Positions 25,401-33,354 are shown, counted from the first letter of the stretch. The stretch: DNA of 55,688 nt from Streptomyces montanisoli (GCF_017813245.1 NZ_JAGIQL010000028.1:1-55688); one strand, 5' to 3'. Program-made: numbers and translations. Notes: a model not told the origin generated them from the letters alone.

Positions 25401-25986
25401 CCGCGCCGGTACGGCCGTGGTGCACGACCTCCAGGCGCAGCGCGTCGCCGTACGCCTCGCGCCAGGGAGCGAGCAGCCGGGCGGCGCGGTCGGGCCGGCC
25501 CGCGGCGAGGGCGCGGCCGACCTCGGAGTCGGGGCCGAGGAGGACGGTGAGGGCGTCGCCGTGGTTGTCGCGCCAGGTCAGCAGCGGTCCCGACGATCCC
25601 GTGCCGTGCGCGGTGGACACGAGCCTGCACAGGTCGGCCCACCCGTCGGCGCCGTCGCGCGCGAGGAAGACGGCGCGGGCCGCCGACTCGTCGACGAAGG
25701 CGCCGCCCCGTACGGGGGTGGCGCGGCGCCGCGCCGCGGCTTCGCCCGGGCCCGCGGCGCCGGGGAGGGCGCCCGCCACGGCGAGGTCCACGCCGAACAC
25801 CGGCCGCACCCCCGAGGCCTCGCACGCCTTGGCGAACCTGACGGCGCCCGCGAGGGTGTCGCGGTCCGTGAGGGCGAGGGCGTCCATGCCGCGCTCGCCG
25901 GCGCGCTCGGCCAGCAGCTCCGGGTGGGAGGCGCCGTAGCGCAGGGAGTACCCGGAGGCGGTGTGCAGATGCGTGAACGTCTCCAC
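22468..25986 (-). CDS. dnaE2: Error-prone DNA polymerase III alpha subunit DnaE2
   Basis: A 1172-residue C-family polymerase. The N-terminal PHP domain begins FTHLHTASGYSLRYGASHPELLAERA. The polymerase active site LPDIDID carries Asp439, 441 and 443. ADRIRRGLSDPE, GFCKAHAVAFA and a C-terminal OB-fold (HGSTVLVAGAKVATQTPP) follow. DnaE2 does translesion synthesis and drives damage-induced mutation. I chose GTG 25986, with GGGAGG 5 bases upstream; GTG 25992 would add two residues. The open frame continues about 760 bases upstream without a start signal and is not coding. It is coupled to imuB and preceded by a LexA-like box. Confidence 0.93.
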   Translation of the reverse strand: METFTHLHTASGYSLRYGASHPELLAERAGERGMDALALTDRDTLAGAVRFAKACEASGVRPVFGVDLAVAGALPGAAGPGEAAARRRATPVRGGAFVDESAARAVFLARDGADGWADLCRLVSTAHGTGSSGPLLTWRDNHGDALTVLLGPDSEVGRALAAGRPDRAARLLAPWREAYGDALRLEVVHHGRTGAGPGSLRHAARTLGFAAEQGVRAVLGNAVRYADPGQGPVADVLDAARRLVPVDPRRGLDTGERWLKDAAAMARTAGLVAEAAGLGRDAAHRLLAATERTAAACLVDPADDIGLIEPSKGFGEDNVHFPEPRLVGAGRRTASRVLRSRAAAGMVARGYDLRPDRREYWRRMDEELRTIDAFGFASYFLTVAGVSDDIRNMGIRVAARGSGAGSLVNHLLGIAPADPVAHGLLMERFLSSRRPGLPDIDIDVESARRLEVYRAILARFGPERVAAVAMPETYRVRHAVRDVGAALSMHPAEIDRIAKAFPHIRARDARAALAELPELKDLAEEKERYGRFWDLVESLDALPRGVAMHPCGVLLSDASLLRRTPVVPTSGESFPMSQFDKEDVEDLGLLKLDVLGVRMQSAMAHAVAEIGRATGRAVDLDDPAQVPEGDRETYRLIRSAETLGCFQIESPGQRDLVGRLQPATFHDLVVDISLFRPGPVAADMVRPFIEARHGKAPARYPHEDLEDALRETYGVVVFHEQIIRMLNTMTGCGLEEADRIRRGLSDPESQSRIRAWFERAAGEKGYAPETVARAWEIVEAFGSYGFCKAHAVAFAVPTYQSAWLKAHHPAAFYAGLLTHDPGMYPKRLLLADARRRGVPVLPLDVNRSAVAHRIELVSDDGPVAGRYGLRLALSDVHGISEAESARIEAGQPYASLLDFWQRARPGRPVAQRLAQVGALDAFGANRRDLLLHLSELHGAQRGKAAGGAQLPLGEGRGTAAAGLPDLDDTERLSAELGVLSMDASRNLMDDHHAFLTELGVHSAKRLRDAPHGSTVLVAGAKVATQTPPIRSGRRVIFTTLDDGTGLVDLAFFDDSHDACAFPVFHSWLLLVRGVVQRRGPRSLSVVGARAWNLAELVELREREGLDAVAAALAAPVAGDGASGDGAPAPGGGRRIQLPTGYEMNPWADLRPAGEGPATGRKLWHSSPGSAGR

Positions 25987-26028
25987 CTCCACCTCCCGCG
26001 CTGTCCGAAACTCGCCCCCACGGTCCCC

Positions 26029-26057
26029 ACCATAACCAGTTTCGAACGCTCGTGCGA
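26029..26057 (-). promoter_or_regulatory. dnaE2 promoter with LexA-like SOS box
   Basis: TCGAACGCTCGTGCGA (26042-26057) fits the Gram-positive LexA pattern GAAC-N4-GTTC with one mismatch, in a perfect outer TCG/CGA frame. A TATGGT -10 lies at 26034-26029 on the minus strand, placing the box over the -35 position, about 56 bases upstream of the start codon. Confidence 0.65.
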
Positions 26058-26140
26058 ATGATGTGAGGGGGCTCGCCCCTGGCGGCTCCGAGCCCGCTTC
26101 CACCTGGGCGAATGCCACCCCGGAGGGGCCGGGACAGGAG

Positions 26141-26174
26141 GAGGGGCGGACGGGAACAGTCCCGTCCGCCCCTC
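26141..26174 (-). terminator. Hairpin terminator of the S1 protease gene
   Basis: A perfect 15-bp stem (26141-26155 with 26160-26174) closes on the loop ACAG. It lies 46 bases past the protease stop and separates that gene from the dnaE2 promoter. Confidence 0.85.
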
Positions 26175-26219
26175 CCGCGCCCCGCGGGCCGGCCGCGGCG
26201 CCAAGGCCGGCCAGGCGTG

Positions 26220-27320
26220 TCAGCCGATCTGCGCGCCGAACGCCGACAGCGCCGCGGGCACCGGCTGGAAGAACGTCTCGCCGCCCGACGTGCAGTCGCC
26301 GCTGCCGCCCGACGTCAGGCCGATCGCCGAGCTGCCGGAGAACAGCGAGCCGCCGCTGTCGCCCGGCTCCGCGCACACGTCGGTCTGGATCAGCCCGTTC
26401 ACGACGTCGCCGTTGCCGTAGTTGACCGTGGCGTCGAGCCCCGTCACGGTCCCGCCGTGCACGTGCGTCGTGGAGCCGCTGCGCTGCACGCTCATGCCGA
26501 CCGTCGCGTCGGCGGCGCCCGTGATCTTCTGGGTGCTGCCGTTGTAGAGGTCGACCTCGCTCGGGTGCGGGGTGCCGGGCGACGCGTACTTCACCAGGCC
26601 GTAGTCGTGGCCGGGGAAGTCCGACCCGGCGTTGGAGCCCAGCTCGTTGCCCTGCGCGTCCGTCCAGTCCTGGATGGCCTGGGTGCAGTGACCCGCCGTC
26701 AGGAAGTACGGCTGGCCGTCCTTGACGACGTTGAAGCCGAGCGAACACCGCCCGCCCGAGCCCTGGATGGCGTCGCCGCCCGCGATGAACGGCTTGAACT
26801 CCCCAGCCGTCCGCTTCAGCTCGACCTTGGAGCCGAGCCCCTTCACCACGCCGCTGAGCCTGGCCAGCTCGTCGCCCTTGACCGTGCGGTCCGCGGTGAC
26901 GACGACCTTGTTCGCGACCGGGTCGATCGACCAGGACGTGCCGGCCACGGACGACGCCGCGCCGGAGAGGGTCTTCCTGGCGCTCTTCAGCTCGCTCAGC
27001 GAGTTCGCGACGACTCTCGCCCTGCCGCCGGCCTCGCGCACCGCGTCCGCCGCGTCCTCATTGAGGACGTTCACCACGAGCGCCTTCGACTTCGCGTCGT
27101 AGTACGAGCCGGCGGAGTCGTTCACGCCGAGGTCCTTGACGAGCGAGGAGGAGAGCTTTCCGGCCGCCAGCGGGGTCAGTGACTTCACCGTGGACTGCGG
27201 CGACCCCTCGGACGCGTTCGCAGTCTGGAAGGTGATGCCCGCCAGTACGAGCGCGGCCACAGCACCTCCCGCGACGGCGGTGCGCCTCCCGGTTATTCGC
27301 CTGTGCTGACCATCTTTCAT
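26220..27320 (-). CDS. Secreted streptogrisin-type serine protease (S1 family, alpha-lytic fold)
   Basis: A 366-residue pre-pro-enzyme. The signal peptide (1-37) has an RR-containing basic start and ends near ANAS. An alpha-lytic-type propeptide runs to about 178. The mature enzyme likely starts at IAGGDAI (179). The triad is His211 (TAGHC), Asp239 (HDYGLV) and Ser322 (GDSGGS); C192-C212 and C316-C343 are the expected disulphides. Length and mature start match streptogrisins A/B/D, without a chitin-binding tail. The propeptide acts as folding chaperone and is removed outside the cell. ATG 27320 follows AGGAGG. It is monocistronic with its own promoter and terminator. An I78-type peptidase inhibitor gene lies 4 kb away. 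Confidence 0.93.
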   Translation of the reverse strand: MKDGQHRRITGRRTAVAGGAVAALVLAGITFQTANASEGSPQSTVKSLTPLAAGKLSSSLVKDLGVNDSAGSYYDAKSKALVVNVLNEDAADAVREAGGRARVVANSLSELKSARKTLSGAASSVAGTSWSIDPVANKVVVTADRTVKGDELARLSGVVKGLGSKVELKRTAGEFKPFIAGGDAIQGSGGRCSLGFNVVKDGQPYFLTAGHCTQAIQDWTDAQGNELGSNAGSDFPGHDYGLVKYASPGTPHPSEVDLYNGSTQKITGAADATVGMSVQRSGSTTHVHGGTVTGLDATVNYGNGDVVNGLIQTDVCAEPGDSGGSLFSGSSAIGLTSGGSGDCTSGGETFFQPVPAALSAFGAQIG

Positions 27321-27919
27321 GTACGAGCCTCCTGTGGGGGGACCGCACCGAAGCCATGTGGGGTGCTCCGATACGGAAGATGTGGCCGCCCACTATGGCG
27401 AAACCCGCGAGTAACCCACAAGACCCCCTTCAGGACTCGTCTGTGGCGAGTACCACATCGGCGCGCCGGCCCGCCTCGGCAGGAGCAGCCGTGGTCGTTC
27501 CGATCGCGAACACCGCGTGCGATCACAGCCACAGCACAGGGTGATGATTCCGGATGGCCGAAAACAGTCCATGCGCCTGTGCGGCACCTGTGGGCCCGTC
27601 AGGATCCGGACGGTCAGGGCCCGATCGCGTGAAACCCGTGGCCCGGAGGCGAGAGCAGGGGCGGCGGCGGTCCGGGGCGCGCGGCACGGTCCGGGGTCAC
27701 CCGGACGCCCGATAGATCACCCGTCTGGGCCGAAATTCATATTTCGTGCTGATTCATCGTCTCCGCAGGGGAAGAACCCTGACGAACCGCCATATCCTGT
27801 GTGCCAGAAGCGTCACGAATCATCTGCACGGCGGTTATCCCCTTGGCGCCGGATCAGCATGATGGATGACCATAGAGGGGATGCGGAACCACAAGTGACC
27901 GCGGTGAAAGGAGGCGTCC
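27321..27919. other. 599-base divergent intergenic region
   Basis: No credible gene. The left third contains the protease promoter (27392-27421). The right part (about 27720-27880) is clearly AT-richer and ends in AAAGGAGG before the sepF-like start; it should hold that gene's promoter, but no -35/-10 pair stood out. Confidence 0.5.
27392..27421 (-). promoter_or_regulatory. Candidate promoter of the S1 protease gene
   Basis: On the minus strand TTGTGG (27421-27416), an 18-base spacer and CATAGT (27397-27392) form a reasonable housekeeping-type promoter, about 70 bases upstream of the start codon. Confidence 0.45.
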
Positions 27920-28357
27920 ATGGGATCGGTGCGCAAGGCGAGCGCCTGGCTGGGCCTCGTCGAGGACAATGACGAGCGGTACTACGACGACGACGAGTAC
28001 TCCGAGGGTGTCGAGAGCGGCGACGCCTGGAAGACCGACCTCCGTCTCCGCGGCGCGTCGGAGGCCGCCCAGGAGCAGGACCGCAGGATCGCGACCGTGT
28101 CGCCGGACAGCTTCCGGGACGCGCGCGGCATCGGCGAGCTGTTCCGCGACGGCATCCCCGTCATCGTCAACCTGACGGCGATGGACCCGTCGGACGCCAA
28201 GCGCGTGGTCGACTTCGCCGCGGGCCTGATCTTCGGCCTGCGCGGCTCCATCGACCGCGTCGCCAACCGCGTCTTCCTGCTGACCCCCGCCCACACCGAG
28301 ATCGTCTCCGACGACGGCAGCAGCCACCCCCAGGACGGTTTCTTCAACCAGAGCTGA
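27920..28357 (+). CDS. sepF: SepF-like cell division protein
   Basis: A 145-residue protein. A short N-terminus ([15 protein letters not shown]) resembles the membrane-binding helix of SepF, followed by an acidic linker rich in Asp/Glu/Tyr (residues 18-40). The SepF core begins near residue 62: [43 protein letters not shown], then [15 protein letters not shown]. SepF tethers FtsZ rings to the membrane. Streptomycetes carry several paralogues, and this copy is not next to ftsZ, so it is probably an accessory paralogue. The ribosome-binding site AAAGGAGG is the strongest seen in the window. Confidence 0.9.
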   Translation: MGSVRKASAWLGLVEDNDERYYDDDEYSEGVESGDAWKTDLRLRGASEAAQEQDRRIATVSPDSFRDARGIGELFRDGIPVIVNLTAMDPSDAKRVVDFAAGLIFGLRGSIDRVANRVFLLTPAHTEIVSDDGSSHPQDGFFNQS

Positions 28358-28384
28358 GCAAGGGCCGCTCACCGGCCCCGGTGC

Positions 28385-28400
28385 GTGCCCCGGCGGGCAC
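28385..28400. terminator. Short hairpin between convergent sepF-like and gcdH genes
   Basis: GTGCCC/GGGCAC arms flank CGGC, and flanking bases extend the pairing imperfectly on both sides. It is placed between two gene ends 58 bases apart. Confidence 0.45.
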
Positions 28401-28415
28401 CGCCGGGACGCGCCC

Positions 28416-29612
28416 TCACCGGAAGGCGTCGAGACCGGTGAGCGCCTTGCCCAGGACCAGCTGGTGCATCTCCACGGTGCCCTCGTAGGTCAGCACCGAC
28501 TCCAGGTTCGTCGCGTGCCGCATCACCGGGTACTCGAGCGAGATGCCGTTGGCGCCGAGGATCGTCCGCGCGGTCCTGCAGATCTCGATCGCCTCGCGCA
28601 CGTTGTTCAGCTTGCCGAAGCTCACCTGCTCGGGGCGGAGCGTGCCCGCGTCCATCCGCCGCCCGAGGTGGTGGGCGAGCAGGATGCCCTTGTGCAGTTC
28701 GAGCGCCATGTCGGCCAGCTTCGCCTGGGTGAGCTGGAAGCCGCCGATGGGCCTGCCGAACTGCTCGCGCTCGCGCGCGTAGCCGAGCGCGGCCTCGAAG
28801 CACGCGCGCGCGGCACCCATGGCACCCCACACGATCCCGTAGCGCGCCTGGTTCAGGCAGCTGAGCGGCCCGCCAAGACCCCGGGCCTCGGGCAGTTCGG
28901 CGCCGGCGGGCAGCCGCACACCGTCGAGGACCAGTTCGCTGGTGACGGAGGCGCGCAGCGACCACTTGTGCTTGATCTCCGGCGCGGAGAAGCCCGGCGT
29001 GTCCGTCGGCACCACGAACCCGCGCACTCCCTCGTCGGTGGCCGCCCAGACCACGGCGACCCCGGCGACGCTCCCGTTGGTGATCCACATCTTGCGGCCG
29101 TCGAGCACCCAGTCACCGCCGTCGCGGCGCGCCCTGGTGCGCATCGCCGCGGGGTCGGAGCCGTGGTCGGGCTCCGTCAGGCCGAAACAGCCGATCGTCT
29201 CGCCCGACGCCATGGACGGCAGCCACCGTGTCTTCTGCTCCTCCGAGCCGAAGCGGTGGATCGCGTACATCGCGAGCGAGCCCTGCACGGAGACGAGGGA
29301 ACGGATGCCGGAGTCGGCGGCCTCGAACTCCAGGCAGGCGAGTCCGTACTGCACCGCGCTCGCGCCGGCGCATCCGTAGCCCTCCAGGTGCATGCCGAGC
29401 GCGCCGAGGCCGCCGAGCTCGCGGGCGAGCTCGCGCACGCCGGGCAGCTCGCCGCGCTCGTACCAGTCGGCGATGTCGGGCAGGACGCGGTCGGCCGACC
29501 AGGCGCGCACGGTGTCGCGCACCGCGAGGTCCTCGGGACCGAGCAGGTCGTCGATGCCGAGGGGGTCGCCCGGGTCGAAGGGCGGGCGCTTGGCGGCGGA
29601 CGGCTTGGACAT
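28416..29612 (-). CDS. gcdH: Glutaryl-CoA dehydrogenase-type acyl-CoA dehydrogenase
   Basis: A 398-residue flavoenzyme. CFGLTEPDHGSDPAAM, WVLDGRKMWITNG and the terminal TYEGTVEMHQLVLGKALTG (catalytic Glu, EMHQLV in place of the SQIQ of ordinary dehydrogenases) mark the glutaryl-CoA type, as does LEGYGCAGASAVQYGLACLEFE near residue 80. It oxidises and decarboxylates glutaryl-CoA to crotonyl-CoA in lysine/tryptophan breakdown. ATG 29612 follows GGAGGT. About 27 bases upstream lies a copy of the palindrome found between the other acyl-CoA dehydrogenase and its TetR, so both may answer to the same regulator. Confidence 0.88.
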   Translation of the reverse strand: MSKPSAAKRPPFDPGDPLGIDDLLGPEDLAVRDTVRAWSADRVLPDIADWYERGELPGVRELARELGGLGALGMHLEGYGCAGASAVQYGLACLEFEAADSGIRSLVSVQGSLAMYAIHRFGSEEQKTRWLPSMASGETIGCFGLTEPDHGSDPAAMRTRARRDGGDWVLDGRKMWITNGSVAGVAVVWAATDEGVRGFVVPTDTPGFSAPEIKHKWSLRASVTSELVLDGVRLPAGAELPEARGLGGPLSCLNQARYGIVWGAMGAARACFEAALGYAREREQFGRPIGGFQLTQAKLADMALELHKGILLAHHLGRRMDAGTLRPEQVSFGKLNNVREAIEICRTARTILGANGISLEYPVMRHATNLESVLTYEGTVEMHQLVLGKALTGLDAFR

Positions 29613-29920
29613 GGTGTTACCTCCGGCGGCACCTGAAAACTAGCAGTGGTAGTCAACGGCCGTGCCCGACGTTACGGGCAGTGCGGCCGGGGCGTCCAGG
29701 GCGAGCGGACGGGAAATCCCGCGCGACGCTTCCGTGAACCAATTCACGGCAGCACGGGGAATCGCCTCGCACGGTGTGTCGAATAAAAAGAACAAGATCA
29801 CTTGTATTTCGGGAACCGCTTCGGATAAACCGTGATCTGAGACATACTCCACATCACATCGTCATCACAAAGAGACCTGATCGACCTGCCCGCTCACTCA
29901 CTCGCTGTAACGTCGATTGG
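29613..29920. other. Divergent intergenic region, AT-rich
   Basis: It contains the gcdH operator (29638-29653), a 7-bp inverted repeat AGATCAC/GTGATCT (29795-29801 and 29832-29838) in a notably AT-rich stretch, and TAACGT at 29908-29913 as a possible -10 just before the GTG of the PAP2 gene. No gene is seen. Confidence 0.45.
29638..29653 (-). promoter_or_regulatory. Operator upstream of gcdH (second copy of the 6929-6945 site)
   Basis: ACTAGCA and TGGTAGT flank one central base (29639-29653), with one mismatch between arms. The string AACTAGCAGTG is identical to the complement of the site at 6929-6945. Confidence 0.6.
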
Positions 29921-30919
29921 GTGCGTACCGACATCTTTGCCCGCCTCGACCGGGAGCCGGTGCCGCCGAAGATAGTGATCCCGCGGATGAGCTCCACCCG
30001 CACGGCTCTCTTCGGCGGGACGTTGGCGTTCTACGTCTTCGTCGTGGCTGCCGTGCTCACCGACTCCTGGCTGGTGGCGCTGGACTGGAAGACCTTCCTC
30101 TTCCGGCCCTACCAGCAGTGGCCGGGGCTGCACGCGTTCCTCGACTACTTCGTGGTCCTCGGGCAGCGCGGGCCCACGGCCGTGATGATCGCCGCCTGGC
30201 TCGGCTGGCGGTCGTGGCGCCAGCACACGCTGCGGCCGCTGTTGGTACTCGGCACGTCGCTGCTGCTGCTGAACGTGACGGTCGGCGCGGTGAAGCTGGG
30301 GCTCGGCAGGCAGGGCCCGCACTACGGGACGCAGGTCGGTTCGCCCGAGCTCTTCTCCGGCGGCGACATATTTCCCTCGGGCCACACCGCCAACGCGGTC
30401 GTGACCTGGGGCATCCTCGCCTATCTCGCCACCACCCCGCGCACCCGCCGCTACCTCTCGCTCGGCTCGTCCGCGCTCGCCCTCGGCGTCGGCGCGACGA
30501 CCGTCTACCTCGGTACGCACTGGGTCAGCGACGTCCTGCTCGGCTGGGCGGCCGGCCTGCTGATCCTGCTGGCCATGCCCTGGTTCGAGCCGATGATCGG
30601 CCGCGCCGAGCTGGCGATCTTCGCCGCACGCGACCGGCTGCGCGCCTACCGCGGTGCGAGAGCGGGCGCGCCGGCGTCGCCGGGCGAGGACGAGCCGCAG
30701 CCGCCAAGGCGGCCCAGTGACGGCGAGCCGCCGCGCAGGCCGGTCGGGGCCGCGCGCTCGGGGCGTGCGGGAGCCGCCGGCTCCTCCGTCGCGCCGGGTC
30801 AGGCCAAGGGCACGCTGGCGCAGTCGCGGACGCACCACCCGGTGCGCTCGGACCGCCCGCCGGTCACGCCCGCGGGCAACCGCAGGCCGCCGCAGTCCCG
30901 GCAGATCGCCGGCGGCTGA
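29921..30919 (+). CDS. PAP2 family membrane phosphatase
   Basis: A 332-residue protein with about five to six membrane helices. The phosphatidic-acid phosphatase motifs are in order: KLGLGRQGP (motif 1, about 125-133), FPSGHTANAV (motif 2, His155) and YLGTHWVSDVLLGW (motif 3, His200, Asp204). The last 90 residues are a Pro/Arg-rich, probably disordered, cytoplasmic tail. The likely substrate is a lipid or undecaprenyl diphosphate. I chose GTG 29921: no ribosome-binding site precedes it, but TAACGT ends 8 bases upstream, so the mRNA may be leaderless. Starts further upstream add an unconserved basic stretch. Confidence 0.87.
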   Translation: MRTDIFARLDREPVPPKIVIPRMSSTRTALFGGTLAFYVFVVAAVLTDSWLVALDWKTFLFRPYQQWPGLHAFLDYFVVLGQRGPTAVMIAAWLGWRSWRQHTLRPLLVLGTSLLLLNVTVGAVKLGLGRQGPHYGTQVGSPELFSGGDIFPSGHTANAVVTWGILAYLATTPRTRRYLSLGSSALALGVGATTVYLGTHWVSDVLLGWAAGLLILLAMPWFEPMIGRAELAIFAARDRLRAYRGARAGAPASPGEDEPQPPRRPSDGEPPRRPVGAARSGRAGAAGSSVAPGQAKGTLAQSRTHHPVRSDRPPVTPAGNRRPPQSRQIAGG

Positions 30920-30969
30920 CCAGAAGGGCCGTGCCTGGCGTCGGCGGCGTCCAGCGGTGGCGGCAGGCG

Positions 30970-31185
30970 TCAGCCGCGCCAGCAGCGGACCACGGAGCCG
31001 TCGTCCACCTCGAAGTTCAGGCGGCCCTCGCGGAACTCGAGCGTCACGACGGAACCGGGCGGCAGCGCGCGCACCGTGGTCCAGCCGTGCTCCCGTGCCC
31101 TGCGCTCCGCGCTCTCGGCGTCGAGGCCGACGTACGCCTCCGTGGCGTCGTCAGGGCCCTGCTGGGGTCGGGGTGTCGGTGCCAT
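30970..31185 (-). CDS. I78 family peptidase inhibitor-like small protein
   Basis: A 71-residue protein. The pattern is YVGLDAESAERRAREHGWTTVR, then LEFREGRLNFEVDDG and VVRCWRG, as in I78/potato-inhibitor-I type proteins (a helix followed by an extended inhibitory loop and a RLNxEVDDG strand). ATG 31185 follows GGTGAGG. It has no signal peptide, so if it inhibits proteases it does so inside the cell or leaves by another route. The secreted S1 protease 4 kb away is a possible partner but there is no direct evidence. Confidence 0.8.
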   Translation of the reverse strand: MAPTPRPQQGPDDATEAYVGLDAESAERRAREHGWTTVRALPPGSVVTLEFREGRLNFEVDDGSVVRCWRG

Positions 31186-31458
31186 GCCCTCACCGTAGGT
31201 CGGCCCCGCCCGCGGCGGAAGGCGGCGGCCGGTGCGCGAGGGCGCGGCACCCCCTTTCGGCCCACCGGAGTCACACTTCTGTCACAGGATCTCGACAGCT
31301 GGCAGAGGGTAATGGCGAAGCGGACACCGGGCCGCCATATACCGTCCCCCTGAATTTCACGCGGCCGGGACCGGAGAAATTCCGTTTACCGCATTACTCG
31401 TGTCCATGACGACTCGCCGCGGCAGCACTTTCGAATACCGGAACGTGCGGTAATTCGC
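31186..31458. other. Intergenic region with a perfect inverted repeat
   Basis: GAATTTC (31352-31358) and GAAATTC (31376-31382) are perfect 7-bp arms around a GC-rich 17-base centre with CCGG pairs. The stretch to 31450 is AT-richer than average. It could be the terminator of the gene ending at 31459 or an operator; this is undecided. Confidence 0.3.
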
Positions 31459-32304
31459 TCACGAGGTGGCGGCCGCGAGGTGCGCCGGTTCCAGCCGCAC
31501 GCTCAGTCCGTTGTCCTCCGTGTAGCACGGCAGGGCGCTGACGCCCGCCGACTCGTGCGCCGGACCGACCGTCCAGCGCCGCTTGTCCCACACGTCGTCG
31601 AGGATCCGGGAGATCCGTGCCGCCGGGAGGCCATCGCCCGGCACCAGCCATAGGTCCCACCACTGACGCCGGCCCGCGCACGCGCGGGCGAGCGGCCTGT
31701 ACGGCAGCGTGAAGGCGAAGACGCCGCCGCGCCCGGTGGCCGGCACCCGGTGCACGAGCCCGCCGCCGCGCAGCCGCGCCTCGACGACCGCGCCGCCCGA
31801 CCCGCCCGCCGTCCCGTACGAGACTCCCTCGACGGTGACGGCGCCCGGCAGGCAGTGGATCTCGCCCGCCTCCGCGTGCGGCTCCCTGACCCAGCTGCGC
31901 ACCGCCAGGCCGCCGTCCGCCGTGGGGTACGGCAGGCGGACCGAGACGGGGCCGGCCTCGGGCACCCGGCCGACCAGGGCCCGCACGTCCCGCACCCCCG
32001 TGCGCAGCGGCTCGTCCGCCTCCGGGGTGTCGCAGCGGACGTCCCAGTGGCCCTCGGCCAGCTCGACGGTGGAGGGCAGGACGGCGCGCCTGCGGCCGTC
32101 GTCGGCGGCCATGAGCGGCAGCCTGACGTCGGCGCGTCCACCGCCGTCCCCGCCGCCGTCCCCACCGCGGGCCCCCAGCACGAGGACCGCGCGCTCGGGC
32201 AGCCCGTCGCACGGGATGTCGAACGTGATGCCGCCCGCCGAGTCCGCTCTGCAGTCGACGGCGTACCCGGTCGCCGGCGCGATGTGCTCGGTGGAACCGT
32301 TCAT
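31459..32304 (-). CDS. Conserved hypothetical protein, beta-rich
   Basis: A 281-residue soluble protein without signal peptide. Alternating beta-type stretches (FDIPCDGLPERAVLVLGARG, ADVRLPLMAAD, HWDVRCDTPE, VSVRLPYPTADGGLAVRSWVREPHAEAGEI) suggest two or more beta-sandwich modules. It ends RRQWWDLWLVPGDG and KRRWTVGP. I recall similar Streptomyces proteins labelled only 'transferase', without a demonstrated activity. ATG 32304 follows GAGGAAG. It diverges from a zinc-knuckle-like gene, with a 21-bp duplicated element between them. Confidence 0.75.
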   Translation of the reverse strand: MNGSTEHIAPATGYAVDCRADSAGGITFDIPCDGLPERAVLVLGARGGDGGGDGGGRADVRLPLMAADDGRRRAVLPSTVELAEGHWDVRCDTPEADEPLRTGVRDVRALVGRVPEAGPVSVRLPYPTADGGLAVRSWVREPHAEAGEIHCLPGAVTVEGVSYGTAGGSGGAVVEARLRGGGLVHRVPATGRGGVFAFTLPYRPLARACAGRRQWWDLWLVPGDGLPAARISRILDDVWDKRRWTVGPAHESAGVSALPCYTEDNGLSVRLEPAHLAAATS

Positions 32305-32422
32305 GCGGTCTGGCTTCCTCGTTCTTCCGCTGTCTGGTGGCTGGAGTCCGGCGCACGGCACCGCGCGCGTCCCGGCGGGCCACGGCGGCCCGCCCCACGA
32401 GTGAGATGCGGAATACGGACGT

Positions 32423-32464
32423 TCGGTGCCGTTTCCCCGAAGATCGGTGCCGTTTCCCCGAAGA
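32423..32464. repeat. Perfect 21-bp tandem duplication in a divergent promoter
   Basis: The 21-mer starting TCGGTGCCGTTTCCCC occurs at 32423-32443 and 32444-32464 without a mismatch. The period of two helical turns would put bound proteins on the same DNA face. It lies about 120 and 110 bases from the two divergent starts. Confidence 0.75.
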
Positions 32465-32574
32465 TTCGACCCTTCTGTGCGGCGCCGCAGCGTGACCCCG
32501 GCCACTGATCGCCCGTTGTCTTCGTACGAGCCGGGAAGAACCCGGCGCCACGTACCGAGTTCGAGGAGCCACCC

Positions 32575-33354
32575 GTGCCGCGCATGCTCGACGTCAGCGA
32601 AGACGTACGCGCCGAGATCGGCGACGAAGAAGCCGAACGGCTGCTCACCGGCGACAACTCGCCCGGAAGCTACGACTGCACCTCCTGCCGCACGCCCGGC
32701 GACTCGGAGCAGGAGCGTACGAGCACCGTGCTGTTCGTCGGCGAGGAGACCGCCGTGCTCGCCTTCGCCCACGCATCCTGCATCCCTTCGCAGGTCGTGC
32801 AGGTGGCGGAGGACCAGCTCCAGGGGGCGGTCAGGTCCATCACCGGCGGCGAGGGCGATGCCGCCACCCCGTCGGGCCGGCCCGAGCAGGCCGTGCTCGG
32901 CGTCACCAGCGGGCTCGTCCTGATCGACGGCGCCCTGCACCCCGCCCTGGTGGTCGAGCCGACGGCGCCCATCGCGCGCCCCGGCACGACGGGCCCCGAC
33001 CAGTTCCTCGAACTGCTCGTGGAACAGGGCTTCCAGTCCGTGCACGACCTGTCCGCCGCGCCCGAGGCGCTGCCCGGCTGGTCGGTGCTGCTCGCCATGG
33101 GCAAGCTGCACGCGGTGCTCCAGCCCGGCGCGAACGGCGGCGGGCAGGTCGCCTGGTGGCAGGCGCACCAGCCGCTCCAGGTCACCGAGGGATGGCGGGC
33201 CGAGGCCAGCAAGTCGAGCCGGGTACTGGTCTTCGCCGCGCCCGTCGGCTCGATCGGGCAGCAGCCGCGCGAGGATCTGCTGCGTGACGCGCTGGACAAG
33301 GCAGCGGCCAACGGCCGCCTCGTCGCCGCCGCCATGCCGCTGGCGGGCACGTGA
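32575..33354 (+). CDS. Conserved hypothetical protein with a possible zinc site
   Basis: A 259-residue soluble protein. The N-terminal region pairs CTSC (about residues 35-38) with HASC (about 66-69), a plausible Cys3His metal site. The remainder is a mixed alpha/beta domain with LLAMGKLHAVLQPG and SSRVLVFAAPVGSI. GTG 32575 follows GAGGAG by 7 bases. The last codons overlap the GTG of the next gene. I do not recognise a function. Similar proteins appear to be conserved in Streptomyces near the der/cmk region (recollection). Confidence 0.75.
   Translation: MPRMLDVSEDVRAEIGDEEAERLLTGDNSPGSYDCTSCRTPGDSEQERTSTVLFVGEETAVLAFAHASCIPSQVVQVAEDQLQGAVRSITGGEGDAATPSGRPEQAVLGVTSGLVLIDGALHPALVVEPTAPIARPGTTGPDQFLELLVEQGFQSVHDLSAAPEALPGWSVLLAMGKLHAVLQPGANGGGQVAWWQAHQPLQVTEGWRAEASKSSRVLVFAAPVGSIGQQPREDLLRDALDKAAANGRLVAAAMPLAGT

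Noticed and set aside
22495..26061. 1188-codon plus-strand open frame
   Set aside because: It is antisense to dnaE2, whose motifs (PHP, PDIDID, OB-fold) are complete. The antisense frame is long only because stops are rare at this GC content.
25987..26748. Extended N-terminus for DnaE2
   Set aside because: The added residues are Arg/Gly-rich, cross the LexA-like box, a hairpin terminator and the end of the protease gene, and are unlike DnaE2.
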